Assembly: GCA_002427105.1 (NCBI GenBank)
Contig: DIPM01000025.1
Span: forward strand, 30,586 to 94,585
Direction of reading: 5' to 3'
Origin: Marinilabiliaceae bacterium UBA5488
Lineage (GTDB): Bacteria; Bacteroidota; Bacteroidia; Bacteroidales; Marinilabiliaceae
Length of the DNA stretch: 64,000 nucleotides
Part shown: piece after piece, positions 55,025-63,746 of the stretch
Layout of the letters: each line of letters opens with the position of its first letter
Numbering within the stretch: position 1 is the stretch's first letter
Program-made: the position numbers and the translations under genes
Notes under the pieces: model-generated
The model's input: only the letters and a program-made list of their open reading frames with translations
Told to the model about the DNA's origin: nothing
Database searches by the model: none

Positions 55025-55195
55025 ACAAGGGGTGTTTAGTAGTTCAAATATTTGATAAAACCTTTGGATATATTACGGTTTTGCTTCGAAACATCCTCCA
55101 CTTAACGAATTAACAAAGCATTTTGTTTCATAATAATTAGGAAAAGCAGTTAAAACTGCGGCAAACTTTCCTATTTTTCGACTTTCAATTAAACT

Positions 55196-56332
55196 ATGAA
55201 CTTACAAGTCAAAAGAATATTATTTCAAATTTTGCTCTTGCTTATTTGCGAAAACATGTCTGCTCAGAAGCAGCAGACTGATTCTACCGGCATATTTGAT
55301 AAGCTCTCCAACCTTGGTGAAGTAGTTATCGACAATCTCACCTTCCCCACCGAAAGGGGCGTTTGGGCAATCTACCCTGCCGGAGGATACTCCTCACGCA
55401 CAGGTGTAGAACTGGGCATTATGCCGATATACAGTTGGGATGCCAACAAAGTAGCGGCCGGCAGCGTGAACACCCTCACTTCATCAGTGCAGTTATCGAC
55501 CAAAGGAATGGTGGAAATCAGCTCGCGACTGGAGTGGTTTCTTTCATCACGCTGGCAGCTAAAGACGCGAATCGACTGGCTTCGGCTCAACGACAGCTAC
55601 TGGGGCGCCTGGTCGCGAAACAATGAGTCAAGGATGGATTATCGTTCTGAAAGATATGGAGGCGAACTCTCATTATTTCGCAGCATTAAAAACAAGTTTT
55701 ATGTCGGCATAAGTGGCTCTTTCAAAAACTATTCGATAAAAGATGAAGAAAACCCGCCGCAAATGCTATACGGAGCGGGAGGTGGTAATCTGACTGGCTT
55801 TGGTCCTACTCTGCTGTTTGACAGCAGAGACCATGTGCTGGCTCCCCGTTCAGGCTCTTACCTGAACGTCTCATGGCTTATTTTTAATGATGAATTTCTG
55901 AGCGACTACTCATACAAGAACTATCTTCTTGATTTTCGTCACTTTATAAATATTGGTCAACCGGTAATAGCCTTTCAGGCCTTATGGGAGCATAACGATG
56001 GCGATGTACCTTTCTTTGCTCTCCCCCAGTTGGGAGGAAAAGAACGACTCCGCGGTATTGGTCACAGCAACAGAGTAATAGACAAGGAGGTATGGCTCAT
56101 AAAGAGTGAGTTAAGGACTCATATCTGGTGGCGAATTGGAGGAGTAGTTTTTGCCGAAGCCGGCAAGGCCTCGCAACATACCGACTTCAGCCTGAATGAT
56201 GTAATCTATTCGGGAGGTTTGGGCTTGCGTTTCCGATTACTGCCCGACGAGCCTTTAAACATTAGGCTTGATGCCGCCCTAAGTACAGAGGGGCAACACG
56301 GAATATTTATCTCATTACGTGAAGCCTTTTAA
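55196..56332 (+). CDS. Outer-membrane protein with BamA-like (surface antigen) barrel
   Basis: A 378-residue exported protein with an N-terminal signal (ILFQILLLLICENMSAQ). The C-terminal half has the Omp85/surface-antigen barrel pattern: GFGPTLLFDSRDHVLAPRSG and SYLNVSW. These are followed by QLGGKERLRGIGHSNRVID, which resembles the BamA lid-loop RGF-type motif. The last strand is EGQHGIFISLREAF. POTRA domains are missing, since only about 40 residues lie before the first strand, so it cannot be BamA itself. It is likely an accessory barrel of unknown role. Its promoter region (55025-55195) shows no clear consensus box. Confidence 0.72.
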   Translation: MNLQVKRILFQILLLLICENMSAQKQQTDSTGIFDKLSNLGEVVIDNLTFPTERGVWAIYPAGGYSSRTGVELGIMPIYSWDANKVAAGSVNTLTSSVQLSTKGMVEISSRLEWFLSSRWQLKTRIDWLRLNDSYWGAWSRNNESRMDYRSERYGGELSLFRSIKNKFYVGISGSFKNYSIKDEENPPQMLYGAGGGNLTGFGPTLLFDSRDHVLAPRSGSYLNVSWLIFNDEFLSDYSYKNYLLDFRHFINIGQPVIAFQALWEHNDGDVPFFALPQLGGKERLRGIGHSNRVIDKEVWLIKSELRTHIWWRIGGVVFAEAGKASQHTDFSLNDVIYSGGLGLRFRLLPDEPLNIRLDAALSTEGQHGIFISLREAF

Positions 56333-56403
56333 TCTTAGGGGAAATAATACTTAGCTTTATAAAAAAGGTCTTATTAATCGCTATAAAACAATAAACTGTA
56401 ACT

Positions 56404-56877
56404 ATGTCGCAATTATCTCCTGATAACTACAGGCTTATACTTGAAGAACTTCTGCTTAAGAAAAACCCTGTAAAGGTGTCTGTGCGCGGAATGAGCATGT
56501 TTCCCATGCTGATGAAGGATGATCTTGTAATCGTCTCTCCAACTAATTATCAAGAGTTGAAGAAAGGTGACATAGTGGTCTTTGAAAAGAACGATACCCT
56601 TGTTGCTCACCGCTTAATAGATAAACAAGACGGTTTTTTGCTTACGCGAGGTGATGGAAACCGCTGTGCCGACCAAGCCTTAGCCTACGAAAAAGTAAAA
56701 GGCAAAGTCAGCCAAGTCGTGAAATCCAGATGGAAAATTGCAAAATATGCCACCCGCAAACCCGGGCGCATACTTGCATATACAGGAACTGTGACAGGCT
56801 CTTTGTTTTGGGCTTCAGGAATTATCGCCTACAAGCTAGTGCTTCTCTGCCGCCGACTAAAAACTCATAACTCATAA
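56404..56877 (+). CDS. S24/S26-like peptidase (signal peptidase type)
   Basis: A 157-residue protein with the signal peptidase/LexA fold markers VSVRGMSMFPMLMKDDLVIV, ELKKGDIVVFEKN, LVAHRLID, LLTRGDGN and VKGKVSQVV. The Ser in GMSMFPM is the predicted nucleophile and the His in VAHRLI would be the general base, as in the Ser-His signal peptidases of archaeal/eukaryotic type rather than the Ser-Lys bacterial type. A C-terminal hydrophobic segment (TGSLFWASGIIAYKLVLLC) may anchor it. No N-terminal membrane helix precedes the catalytic Ser. The last codons fall inside a short tandem repeat (ACTCATAACCC). Substrate unknown. Confidence 0.78.
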   Translation: MSQLSPDNYRLILEELLLKKNPVKVSVRGMSMFPMLMKDDLVIVSPTNYQELKKGDIVVFEKNDTLVAHRLIDKQDGFLLTRGDGNRCADQALAYEKVKGKVSQVVKSRWKIAKYATRKPGRILAYTGTVTGSLFWASGIIAYKLVLLCRRLKTHNS

Positions 56878-56913
56878 CCCATAACCCATCACTCATAACC
56901 CATCACTCATAAC
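56863..56913. repeat. Short tandem repeat ACTCATAACCC/CATC
   Basis: About four to five degenerate copies of an ACTCATAACCC unit cover the end of the preceding gene (its final His-Asn-Ser codons) and the whole gap to the purA stop at 56914. It belongs to the same class of low-complexity 3'-flank repeats as 33250-33291. Confidence 0.7.
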
Positions 56914-58176
56914 CTACCCTCTAACGATGGTCTGCTGACGATCCGGCCCAACCGAAACAATAGTAATCGGCAATCCTAATTCACGTTCCAGAAATTCAAT
57001 ATAGAAATTAAGCTCTTCAGGAAACTCATCCTCCGAACGCACCCCGGTTAAGTCGCACTTCCAACCGGGAAGCTCAGTATAAACAGCTTCCAAACCCTCA
57101 GGCAAATCATAAGGGAATTTCTCGGTCAGCTCATCACCTATTTTATAAGCGGTAGCAACTTTTATAGTGTCCAAATCGCTAAGCACATCACCCTTCATCA
57201 TAATGAGTTGAGTAACTCCATTAATCATTATGCTATACTTAAGGGCCACCAAATCAAGCCAGCCGCAGCGTCGCGGCCTGCCTGTGGTCGAGCCAAACTC
57301 ATTGCCATCCTTACGCAACTTATCGCCCACCTCATCAAACAGCTCTGTAGGGAAAGGACCCGAGCCCACACGAGTACAATAAGCCTTAAATATTCCAAAC
57401 ACCTCGCCGATTTTGTTAGGGGCTATACCCATACCTGTGCAGGCACCGGCGCATACAGTGTTGGAAGAGGTAACGAAAGGATAAGAACCAAAATCTATAT
57501 CAAGCATAGTTCCCTGAGCACCTTCGGCAAGGATGCTTTTTCCACCTTTCAGATAGTTATTAAGCTCATGCTCACTGTCAATCAGCTTAAAGCGCTTAAT
57601 AGTTTCTATGCCCTCCGCCAGTCCGGCTTCGTATTCTTCAATATTATATTCAAAATCATAAAGACTCAACATGCGTAGATGCTTGGCCTTCAAGGCTGCA
57701 TACTTCTTGTCGAAGTCTTGCAGAAGATCCCCTACCCTAACTCCGTTACGGCCTGTCTTATCCATATAAGTGGGACCTATGCCCTTGAGTGTTGAGCCTA
57801 TACGGGTTGCACCTTTTGAAGCCTCTGATGCGGCATCCAGAATGCGGTGAGTAGGTAAAATTAAATGAGCCTTCTTCGAGATAAACAGGTTCTTTGTCAG
57901 GTCAGTGCCTTTTGTAGAAAGATTGTCTATCTCTTTTTTGAAGGTAATCGGGTCGATGACAACACCATTGCCTATGACATTAATCTTATCGGCATGAAAA
58001 ATGCCCGAAGGTATATTATGGAGAACAAACTTCTTATTGTCGAACTCAAGCGTGTGTCCGGCATTTGGACCACCCTGAAAGCGGGTTATAACATTGTATT
58101 TAGGGGTAAGAACGTCAACAACTTTACCTTTGCCTTCATCACCCCATTGTAATCCTAATAATACATCTACCTTCAT
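56914..58176 (-). CDS. purA: Adenylosuccinate synthetase
   Basis: A 420-residue enzyme of AMP synthesis that makes adenylosuccinate from IMP and aspartate with GTP. It starts MKVDVLLGLQWGDEGKGKVV, containing the purine nucleotide-binding loop GDEGKGK. Further signatures are PNAGHTLEFDNKKFVLHN, RIGSTLKGIGPTYMDKTGR, EGAQGTMLDIDFGSYPFVT, GRPRRCGWLDLVALKY and the C-terminal GPDRQQTIV. Length is normal. It lies between a repeat tract and the terminator of the fur gene. The terminator (58236-58278) sits upstream of its start, so purA has its own promoter, for which no consensus box is obvious. Confidence 0.98.
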   Translation of the reverse strand: MKVDVLLGLQWGDEGKGKVVDVLTPKYNVITRFQGGPNAGHTLEFDNKKFVLHNIPSGIFHADKINVIGNGVVIDPITFKKEIDNLSTKGTDLTKNLFISKKAHLILPTHRILDAASEASKGATRIGSTLKGIGPTYMDKTGRNGVRVGDLLQDFDKKYAALKAKHLRMLSLYDFEYNIEEYEAGLAEGIETIKRFKLIDSEHELNNYLKGGKSILAEGAQGTMLDIDFGSYPFVTSSNTVCAGACTGMGIAPNKIGEVFGIFKAYCTRVGSGPFPTELFDEVGDKLRKDGNEFGSTTGRPRRCGWLDLVALKYSIMINGVTQLIMMKGDVLSDLDTIKVATAYKIGDELTEKFPYDLPEGLEAVYTELPGWKCDLTGVRSEDEFPEELNFYIEFLERELGLPITIVSVGPDRQQTIVRG

Positions 58177-58235
58177 CTTATAATAATTTGGATGTCATTG
58201 GCACTAAATCCGCTGACAACGATAAAATAATAATC

Positions 58236-58278
58236 AAAAAAAAACCGGAAAACCATGCCCCTTAGGGATGGCCTTCCG
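58236..58278 (-). terminator. Rho-independent terminator after fur-like gene
   Basis: On the minus strand the stem CGGAAGGCCATCCC...GGGGCATGGTTTTCCG (58278 down to 58246) contains three paired blocks (CGGAA/TTCCG, CCAT/ATGG, CCC/GGG) and is followed by GGTTTTTTTTGATT. It ends the transcript of the Fur-family gene and lies upstream of purA. Confidence 0.8.
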
Positions 58279-58396
58279 ATTTGTAAAAATAGCTATTAAA
58301 TTCTTGTTTTCGTTATAAAATGTTTTTTATTTTACTGTTAAGATAGTCGATTTGACAAATAAGCTTCATCTGGTAACTTACAACAGCTTACAAACA

Positions 58397-58852
58397 TTAA
58401 TTCTGTTTTGAGAGACAGGCGCTGCATGTTCCGTAAATATAAAGTGAGTGATGAGACACCTGAAAATCCATAGCCTTGGCTGCATTGTTCAACACAAGCT
58501 GCACCGAAGGATCACAAAACTCCATCACACTCCCGCACATAATGCAGATAAGGTGGTCGTGTTGCTTTGATTCAAAGGCCTTCTCAAATTGAGCTAGATT
58601 TTTCCCGAACTGGTGTTTTATCACCAGTTTGCAATCCAGAAGAAGATCTATTGTGTTATAAAGAGTGGCTCGACTGACCCGATAGTTCTTATTCTTCATA
58701 AAAATGTAGAGTGACTCAATATCAAAATGACCGTTTCGGGAATAGATCTCGTCTAATATGGCGTAACGCTCAGGTGTTTTCCTGTGCCCGTTTTGCTGAA
58801 GGTATTCAGTGAACAACTGTTTTACTGCATTCCTTGTTTTTACCTTATTCAT
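58397..58852 (-). CDS. Fur-family transcriptional regulator
   Basis: About 151 residues from the ATG at 58852 ([20 protein letters not shown]). The frame reaches 58909, but the extra part is hydrophobic and atypical. A winged helix ([39 protein letters not shown]) precedes a dimerisation domain with [16 protein letters not shown] and a second Cys pair GTCSACL. The Zn-site Cys residues are thus present. Fur, Zur and PerR branches cannot be told apart from sequence. The HxH in KQHDHLIC suits a metal site. It is a single-gene unit with its own terminator. Confidence 0.9.
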   Translation of the reverse strand: MNKVKTRNAVKQLFTEYLQQNGHRKTPERYAILDEIYSRNGHFDIESLYIFMKNKNYRVSRATLYNTIDLLLDCKLVIKHQFGKNLAQFEKAFESKQHDHLICIMCGSVMEFCDPSVQLVLNNAAKAMDFQVSHHSLYIYGTCSACLSKQN

Positions 58853-59162
58853 AATTAATCCTATTAAAAACAGACCGCTGCAATTTACTAAAATTATTCC
58901 ATAAATCACTTATACTAAACAAAGCAATAAATTAGCGGGCCTTATTTAATTTCTATTTTGACTTCTATTTCTGTTGTCGTCCTAATTCTTCGATTTTATT
59001 AATCAAATTTTGTCTTTTTCTCTCATTTGATGAATTAACTGGTCCTTGTCTATCTATGCAAAAGGACAATTGCGCTAAGCTAAAATACTAAATCAGTCAG
59101 AAGTATTATCTCTTATTCATTTTAGATATTGAAAATCACAGTTGTACCGTAAAAGCGATTAG
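58853..59162. other. Intergenic stretch without recognisable gene
   Basis: AT-rich 310-bp gap between the divergently placed fur-like gene and the carboxylesterase remnant. No ORF, RNA or convincing promoter pair is seen. It probably contains the fur promoter and the breakpoint that removed the front of the esterase gene. Confidence 0.5.
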
Positions 59163-59864
59163 ATTCCTCGCAAAGCTATTAGCATGAGCGGCGGCGGACT
59201 AAGCAACGCAAGACCCGGTATTTCAATGGATACTGCACAAGTTCAGTGTCAAAATATGATGGATTTCTTTAATAAATCCACACTAGCTGATATGCGCGCG
59301 CTGTCATTTGATGAACTTACACAAATGACAAATGAATATGCTGATTCAACAAAAACACGTGTATTCTTTTCTCCTGTTATTGATAATTATGTATTAACCG
59401 GAACATTCAGCGAAATGGCTTTAAAAGGAGAAATTGCCGATATACCTTATATTATTGGATATACAGCTAATGATTTAATGAATATGTCTCAAGCAGTTAG
59501 CGATTTTTGTGCTTTGCGTTCCGAACAAAGCACAAAACCGGCTTACGCATACTTTTTCCAACGTCAGTTGCCTGGCGACGAAAGCGGAGCATTTCACTCA
59601 GCTGATTTATGGTATATATTCCACTCATTCAAACATAGCTGGCGTCCATTCACACGAGGTGATGAAGAATTAAGCCTGCAAATGGTTGATTACTGGACTA
59701 ATTTTGCAAAGTACGGAGATCCAAACGGACAGGAACCCGGCATCTGGACTCCATATACAAAAAGCTCTCCTGAGTATATGTTATTGGATGCAAATGAAGA
59801 AAGTAAAGATTGTAAGATGAGTGACACCCCGGTTTATCTGGGCAGCTCTTTTAAATGGAGATAA
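59163..59864 (+). pseudogene. Type-B carboxylesterase, C-terminal fragment
   Basis: The frame begins just after an in-frame TAG and reads PRKAISMSGGGLSNARPG, the segment that follows the catalytic Ser elbow in carboxylesterases. It then continues through VDYWTNFAKYGDPNG and WTPYTKSSPEYMLL, the normal family C-terminus. The His motif region is present as GAFHSADLWYIF. The N-terminal ~270 residues, including signal peptide, oxyanion Gly-Gly and the GESAG nucleophile, are missing. An ATG exists at 59184, but a protein from it could not be a hydrolase. A strong terminator follows. It is therefore scored as a 5'-deleted gene. Confidence 0.85.
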
Positions 59865-59883
59865 TTAATAATTAAATGATAAC

Positions 59884-59916
59884 AAAAGTCCCGGGAGCAT
59901 TTCCGGGACTTTTTTA
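59884..59916 (+). terminator. Rho-independent terminator after esterase remnant
   Basis: AAAAGTCCCGG / CCGGGACTTTTTT forms an 11-bp stem with an 8-base loop and a T6 tail at 59911. It is intact although its gene is truncated. Confidence 0.88.
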
Positions 59917-59991
59917 TCTACTCAAATTCCGCCGCAAATTGCTCCGCCGACTATGACATGCCTGTATTTTGATAATTCCGGGCTTACTAAA

Positions 59992-60290
59992 TTATTCAAG
60001 TCTTAAGGCATAAACATAACCGTTTGAATCGGCAAAATAAATGATATCGTCATCAATAACCGGTGTGGATAGTATAGCTCCTAAATTTAGAATTTTCTCT
60101 TCAGTTTGCCGTCACGCTTATTCAATACATACAGACAAGAATCGCTGCTACCAATGAAAAGTGTGCTATCATCAACTGTCGGCGAAGAATATACTCTTCC
60201 TTCTGTTAAGAAATCCCAGACTAAGGAATCCTGTCCGAAAACGGAAAAAGGAAACCAGATAAACACAAAAAGAATTATAGCTTGTTTCAT
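59992..60290 (-). pseudogene. PQQ-repeat beta-propeller protein, collapsed remnant
   Basis: The start (MKQAIILFVFIWFPFSVFGQ) is a complete signal peptide followed by one PQQ-type blade (GRVYSSPTVDDSTLFIGSSD, LYVLNKRDGKLK). The frame then stops at 60087. In another frame the very next bases encode the last blade and natural end of such a protein: NLGAILSTPVIDDDIIYFAD, then GYVYALRLE and a stop at 59992. Related proteins have several blades (roughly 350-400 residues). The gene has therefore lost its middle, and a frameshift lies at the joint. It is a non-functional relic of a secreted PQQ-like protein. Confidence 0.8.
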
Positions 60291-60308
60291 ATTATCTGTC
60301 ATTAACAT

Positions 60309-60567
60309 TAGCGCTTGTCTTTCAATAAAGGATTTTCATTCTCCGCAAATTTTGCTTAGAATACAACTATTAATCTCCGCCTGCCGTTTTTTTGATGCTT
60401 GCTTACAACGTTTGACACTAAGGCAAGTGGCGGTTTTCGGGCTGCGTCTTTATCTACCGATACAAAATTTGATTATGGTGATGAATTTCGAATACCACTG
60501 AAACCCTAATGGCTACACCGTTTATTAGCCGCTGGCATTTTAAAAAGATCCTAACAAGTCATTCAAA
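60309..60567. other. Non-coding spacer of cassette-like block
   Basis: A 259-bp spacer with no gene. It contains GC-richer palindrome-like words (GTGGCGGTTTTCGGGCTG near 60427, and CCACTGAAACCC near 60495) that could pair over about 60 bp, and a TTACAACGTTTG word near 60405. Comparable spacers lie at 61042-61269 and 62532-62939. See findings. Confidence 0.4.
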
Positions 60568-61041
60568 TTAATTAATTACTTTACTGCCATTTTTCTCATA
60601 ATAATTCAGCATTTCGTCAATTTTCCTTTTATCATAACTCGTAATACAATCTGATAAGACTGTAACCTTGTAGTTTTCCTTGCACATATTAAATACAGTT
60701 GATTTCACGCAGGCAGTGGCGTCTGCTCCTGTAATGTAAAATTCGCATATTTCATTTTTCTTAATAAAATCAGCAAAATCATCGCTGGTCAATGCGTTGC
60801 CTTTGGATTTTTCAAATATGTTTTTGGAAACCAACATCATGTCCGAAACTAATTCAGACCCACGAGTATTAGGTTTGAATGTCCTTGGGCCGTCAGATAA
60901 GTTATAATGCCTTATGTAAACGACATGAATTTCATTTTCCACTGCCCAATCTATTGACCGATTAACATTATCAATAATTTCTTTGTAGTTTTTTGCAATG
61001 TCATTTTGAATGTCAATTACCACTAAAGACTTTTTCTGCAT
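60568..61041 (-). CDS. Isochorismatase-family cysteine hydrolase
   Basis: A 157-residue protein with the catalytic triad of the family: Asp in LVVIDIQND, Lys in FEKSKGNALTS and Cys in GADATACVKST. The final helix region KVTVLSDCITSYDKRKID is also typical. These enzymes hydrolyse isochorismate, nicotinamide, peroxyureidoacrylate or related amides, and the precise substrate is not evident. It has no signal peptide. It is a stand-alone gene in a block of small same-strand genes, flanked by non-coding spacers of about 230-260 bp. This suggests recent acquisition. Confidence 0.88.
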   Translation of the reverse strand: MQKKSLVVIDIQNDIAKNYKEIIDNVNRSIDWAVENEIHVVYIRHYNLSDGPRTFKPNTRGSELVSDMMLVSKNIFEKSKGNALTSDDFADFIKKNEICEFYITGADATACVKSTVFNMCKENYKVTVLSDCITSYDKRKIDEMLNYYEKNGSKVIN

Positions 61042-61269
61042 GGGATTTCCTTCTTTTATTTTTATGTTTTAATTCGATTTCCTATTTCATCGTCAATTGT
61101 ATTGTCGCTTGTTTGCTTGCGGCTAAGGTTTGGATGTATGCGGTCGGCCGTGGCATTTCTGCCAGTTCCGAAATTTTCAGGCCAAGCGCTGGTGACTGGG
61201 GAGAGTGATAGCCACTTTAAGCTATGGATCCCCGGCAATTTTTCCTGCCTCGTATTGTGAGTTCGTGCT
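61042..61269. other. Non-coding spacer of cassette-like block
   Basis: A 228-bp spacer between two minus-strand genes. On the minus strand GTGGC ... CCAGT and ACTGG ... GCCAC form a nested inverted repeat with unequal spacers (11 and 7 bp). It is more GC-rich than its neighbours. No gene is accepted here. Confidence 0.4.
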
Positions 61270-62052
61270 TTACTTAATTTTAAAATTTATCATTTTATAT
61301 CTACTTACAAACCCGCTTTTTTCAATAGTTTTCTGTGATGCTTGGTTTTCAATTGCACATCCACAACATGGTTCTAAGTTGTTATTAATAGAGAATTCTC
61401 TCAGATTCAAAATAATCTGGGAACCAATAGCCTTCCCTCTTTTTGAAGGATTAACCCACACTCCCAAATCACAAAAACTCCAATCAGGATGTGTTCTTAT
61501 TACCATTCCACAACCAACAAATTCTTCGTTTTTGTAAAATTCAAAAACATTCTCATTTTGTATAAAATCAATTAATTGCTGTTCTGTTTCAAAAAGTTCC
61601 TTTATTGATTCATCTTGTCCGAGTAATAATTCAACTGATAAAAGGTCTGCCCTTTTCATTTTCATAGTCGGGTCTTTCTTTATCAATGGTTCAACATAAT
61701 CACGATACAGGATACCCACAATCGAATATTGAAGATTGTTTGATAAACAATTACTTAACAAAAGTGAATCAAATGATTTACAGTAAATATCCGTTATTGA
61801 TAAGTCTTCCAAGACTTTTCTGAAAATTTCATTACTGTCAGGTATGTATTTGTCTAACACATAAAACTCAATCAAAACGCCTTCATTGTTCCTAATCGCA
61901 TAGCCTCTTTCATGATTATCCACTTGAAAAATATAGTAATCAGACTTACATATCATTAATTCAATGAACAACTCTTGAAATTCAGGTAATGAGTTCAAAT
62001 AATCGGTCCGATATTTTTTTATTTTATCAATTGACGTTTTTACAATTTTCAT
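61270..62052 (-). CDS. GNAT-family N-acetyltransferase (two-part)
   Basis: A 260-residue protein whose C-terminal half (about 120-255) is a GNAT domain. It has [19 protein letters not shown], the acetyl-CoA pyrophosphate loop [20 protein letters not shown] and the following [20 protein letters not shown]. The N-terminal half resembles a degenerate GNAT-like fold ([20 protein letters not shown]) that may bind substrate. No signal peptide. The start overlaps the stop of the upstream GNAT gene by 4 bp, so the two are translationally coupled. Substrate unknown. Confidence 0.85.
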   Translation of the reverse strand: MKIVKTSIDKIKKYRTDYLNSLPEFQELFIELMICKSDYYIFQVDNHERGYAIRNNEGVLIEFYVLDKYIPDSNEIFRKVLEDLSITDIYCKSFDSLLLSNCLSNNLQYSIVGILYRDYVEPLIKKDPTMKMKRADLLSVELLLGQDESIKELFETEQQLIDFIQNENVFEFYKNEEFVGCGMVIRTHPDWSFCDLGVWVNPSKRGKAIGSQIILNLREFSINNNLEPCCGCAIENQASQKTIEKSGFVSRYKMINFKIK

Positions 62053-62519
62053 AAACCATAAATAGCACTAGTTTTTAAATCCTTTTTAAGATAAATCATA
62101 TCAACAAGTTGTATGTCACCATCGAACATTGGGTGGTCGTAATTATCAGTAAAAAAATTCTCTACCCTATGTGACTCTTCAAATCCACAACCTTCATAAA
62201 ATGATAATATCCAAGGTGTTTCGCCTGTCCCGACAAGCATTGTTTTAAAGTCATTTTTGTAGAAATCAGAAATGAAACTAATCAATGCTCTACCGTACCC
62301 TTTGCCTTGATATTTCTCGTATGTCCCTATGTTTTTTAACTCGCAGATTTCGCTATTTATCGGCACTACAACACAAACACTTTTCAAATCACCATCATAT
62401 AAAGCAAATAAATCTCCACTTGGCAAATATTTGTCAATCATATTCTCCTGCTCGTCTGCCAATATCAATAAATCAAGAAACTGCTTTTTGTTTTCTATAA
62501 TTCTCTCTATTTTCATCAT
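62049..62519 (-). CDS. GNAT-family N-acetyltransferase
   Basis: About 157 residues from the ATG at 62519; the ATG at 62516 is equally good. A clear GNAT domain: [17 protein letters not shown], the acetyl-CoA loop [17 protein letters not shown] (Q-x-x-G-x-G) and the late [17 protein letters not shown]. It is shorter than its neighbour and canonical in motif. Its stop overlaps the start of the second acetyltransferase gene (4 bp), making a two-gene unit. Likely substrates (antibiotics, polyamines, protein N-termini) cannot be distinguished. Confidence 0.87.
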   Translation of the reverse strand: MMKIERIIENKKQFLDLLILADEQENMIDKYLPSGDLFALYDGDLKSVCVVVPINSEICELKNIGTYEKYQGKGYGRALISFISDFYKNDFKTMLVGTGETPWILSFYEGCGFEESHRVENFFTDNYDHPMFDGDIQLVDMIYLKKDLKTSAIYGL

Positions 62520-62609
62520 TGTTCTGTTCAAGCTTCAGATTCTTTACTCTCTTATTTTTTATTGCATCAAAGTTGCAGGGCGTATTTTCTGCATGACCCA
62601 AAACAGTCG

Positions 62610-62708
62610 GCGGTATGGCTAGTTGTCGATTTCGAAGCACTGCCCTGTCAAGTTTATTAGATGCTGAAACGCCGAAACCCGCACTATCTCGACAATAAAA
62701 CATACCGC
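62610..62708. repeat. 99-bp symmetric double-arm inverted repeat
   Basis: Left arms GCGGTATG (62610-62617) and TTGTCGA (62623-62629) match right arms TCGACAA (62689-62695) and CATACCGC (62701-62708) perfectly. Both spacers between inner and outer arms are exactly 5 nt. The geometry of two short paired boxes with equal bulges around a 59-nt loop resembles a folded recombination site of attC type, though the GTT core is not evident. It lies in the 408-bp spacer 62532-62939, which otherwise holds no gene. Confidence 0.6.
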
Positions 62709-62861
62709 TTATTGAACTAAATCCCTACGGGATAGCTTCATTCAAAAATAGCTAAAATCTTTCTAGCCGCAAGCCCTTATAACTTCAGTATTCTCTTAAA
62801 ACAATACAGTTATACACATCCTTAAGCAACTTAAAGTCCATAAAAGAAGGTTGTAAACCAA

Positions 62862-62904
62862 GCGGAATGCGGTGCATCGAGCGAAGTCGAGATGTTCCGA
62901 CCGC
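62862..62904. repeat. Short palindromic repeat (TCGA-GCGAAG-TCGA type)
   Basis: The core TCGAGCGAAGTCGA is a small hairpin. The flanks GCGG ... CCGC and GCAT ... GATG continue the pairing imperfectly over 43 bp. Such 'CTCGACTTCGCTCGA' hairpins recur in Bacteroidota intergenic regions. The copy lies 36 bp beyond the stop of the acetyltransferase toxin and may act as its transcript end. Confidence 0.5.
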
Positions 62905-62939
62905 TCAGACTCCTATAAATTGTACGTAGTGTTGTTTTA

Positions 62940-63434
62940 TTATTCGAAGAGTTCCTTAAGTGTTTTGATTGCTATAAACATTTTTTCGCTGTCTGGCAGT
63001 TTTATAAAGTCATACCGTTCGTAAAACAACTCAGCTTCTTTATCTATAGGGTCTACAACCACCGCAAATGAGCCAATTTCCTTTGATAGTTCATAGCTTC
63101 TTCTCAAGGCGTCTATTAATAAAATTTTCCCAAATCCTTTTCCTTTAACGTTTTTGTCTACTGCTAATCGTCCCAACAATGTAGTCGGAATGGAATCGTA
63201 AGATTGGGGTAATTTTCTTTTTATTGGTTCTGGGAAACAGCTAAGTGGAATACTATTATTTGATAATGTATAGTATCCTTGAATGCAATCAGTTTCTTTA
63301 TCAGCCAACACAAAACATGCGGATAATTTTCTTTTAATATCTTGTCCTGCTAGGGTTTTTAAATAATTGTTTAACAGCCCTTTTCCGCAGTCAAACTCGT
63401 TTCTATTGTGCTTCTTGTCTAATAGTTCAATCAT
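62940..63434 (-). CDS. GNAT toxin of a TacAT-type toxin-antitoxin pair
   Basis: About 164 residues from the ATG at 63434 (MIELLDKKHNRNEFDCGK); 13 more codons upstream are in frame but unlike the family. It shows the typical start with FDCGKGLLNNYLKTLAGQD, LADKETDCIQGYYTLSN, the acetyl-CoA loop AVDKNVKGKGFGKILLID and ELFYERYDFIKLPDSEKMF. These toxins acetylate aminoacyl-tRNAs and stop translation. The partner DUF1778 antitoxin gene lies immediately upstream with a 4-bp gap, as in characterised TacAT/AtaRT loci. The tRNA target cannot be predicted here. Confidence 0.9.
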   Translation of the reverse strand: MIELLDKKHNRNEFDCGKGLLNNYLKTLAGQDIKRKLSACFVLADKETDCIQGYYTLSNNSIPLSCFPEPIKRKLPQSYDSIPTTLLGRLAVDKNVKGKGFGKILLIDALRRSYELSKEIGSFAVVVDPIDKEAELFYERYDFIKLPDSEKMFIAIKTLKELFE

Positions 63435-63438
63435 AGTC

Positions 63439-63729
63439 CTATTTTGAGCCAGAGACAAAAGCATTATAATCATCCAACGCCTTTTTCAAAGTTTTAGATG
63501 GCTTTCTTGGTTTAGTTATTGCATCGAAGAATATTTGACTATCTTTTTCTGAAGCAATTATTTGTTCTTTCTCTTTGATTATTTCTTTAGCTTTTTCTTG
63601 AACCGTGATAATAACAAAGTCTGTTAGATTCCTAAACCCACCCAAATATGCAGCCCTTTCAAAGAATTGTTTTTGTTCTTTAGGAAGGCGTGCATCAAAT
63701 CTCGCTTGTTCTTTAATAGTTGTTTTCAT
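63439..63729 (-). CDS. DUF1778 (TacA-type) antitoxin
   Basis: About 96 residues from the ATG at 63729 (MKTTIKEQARFDARLPKEQK); a longer frame up to 63780 lacks an RHH-like start and overlaps the operator. The N-terminal ribbon-helix-helix part (ARFDARLPKEQKQFFERAAY, GGFRNLTDFVIITVQEKA) binds DNA and dimerises. The C-terminal tail (IFFDAITKPRKPSKTLKKAL) is the toxin-neutralising segment, with the DAITKP motif found in this family. It should repress its own promoter, and the GTAC array just upstream is the candidate operator. Confidence 0.9.
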   Translation of the reverse strand: MKTTIKEQARFDARLPKEQKQFFERAAYLGGFRNLTDFVIITVQEKAKEIIKEKEQIIASEKDSQIFFDAITKPRKPSKTLKKALDDYNAFVSGSK

Positions 63730-63746
63730 ATGTGTAAGTGTTTCTG

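Noticed and set aside
57208..57678. Plus-strand ORF of 156 codons
   Set aside because: Long open frame, but wholly antisense to purA, and the peptide has no recognisable features.
59184..59864. Complete small esterase starting at ATG 59184
   Set aside because: The nucleophile motif and the oxyanion-hole region are absent and family similarity begins upstream of the ATG.
60309..62939. Canonical integron attC sites between the small genes
   Set aside because: Inverted repeats are present, but I could not find the GTTRRRY / RYYYAAC core pair in any spacer, so no attC feature was annotated.
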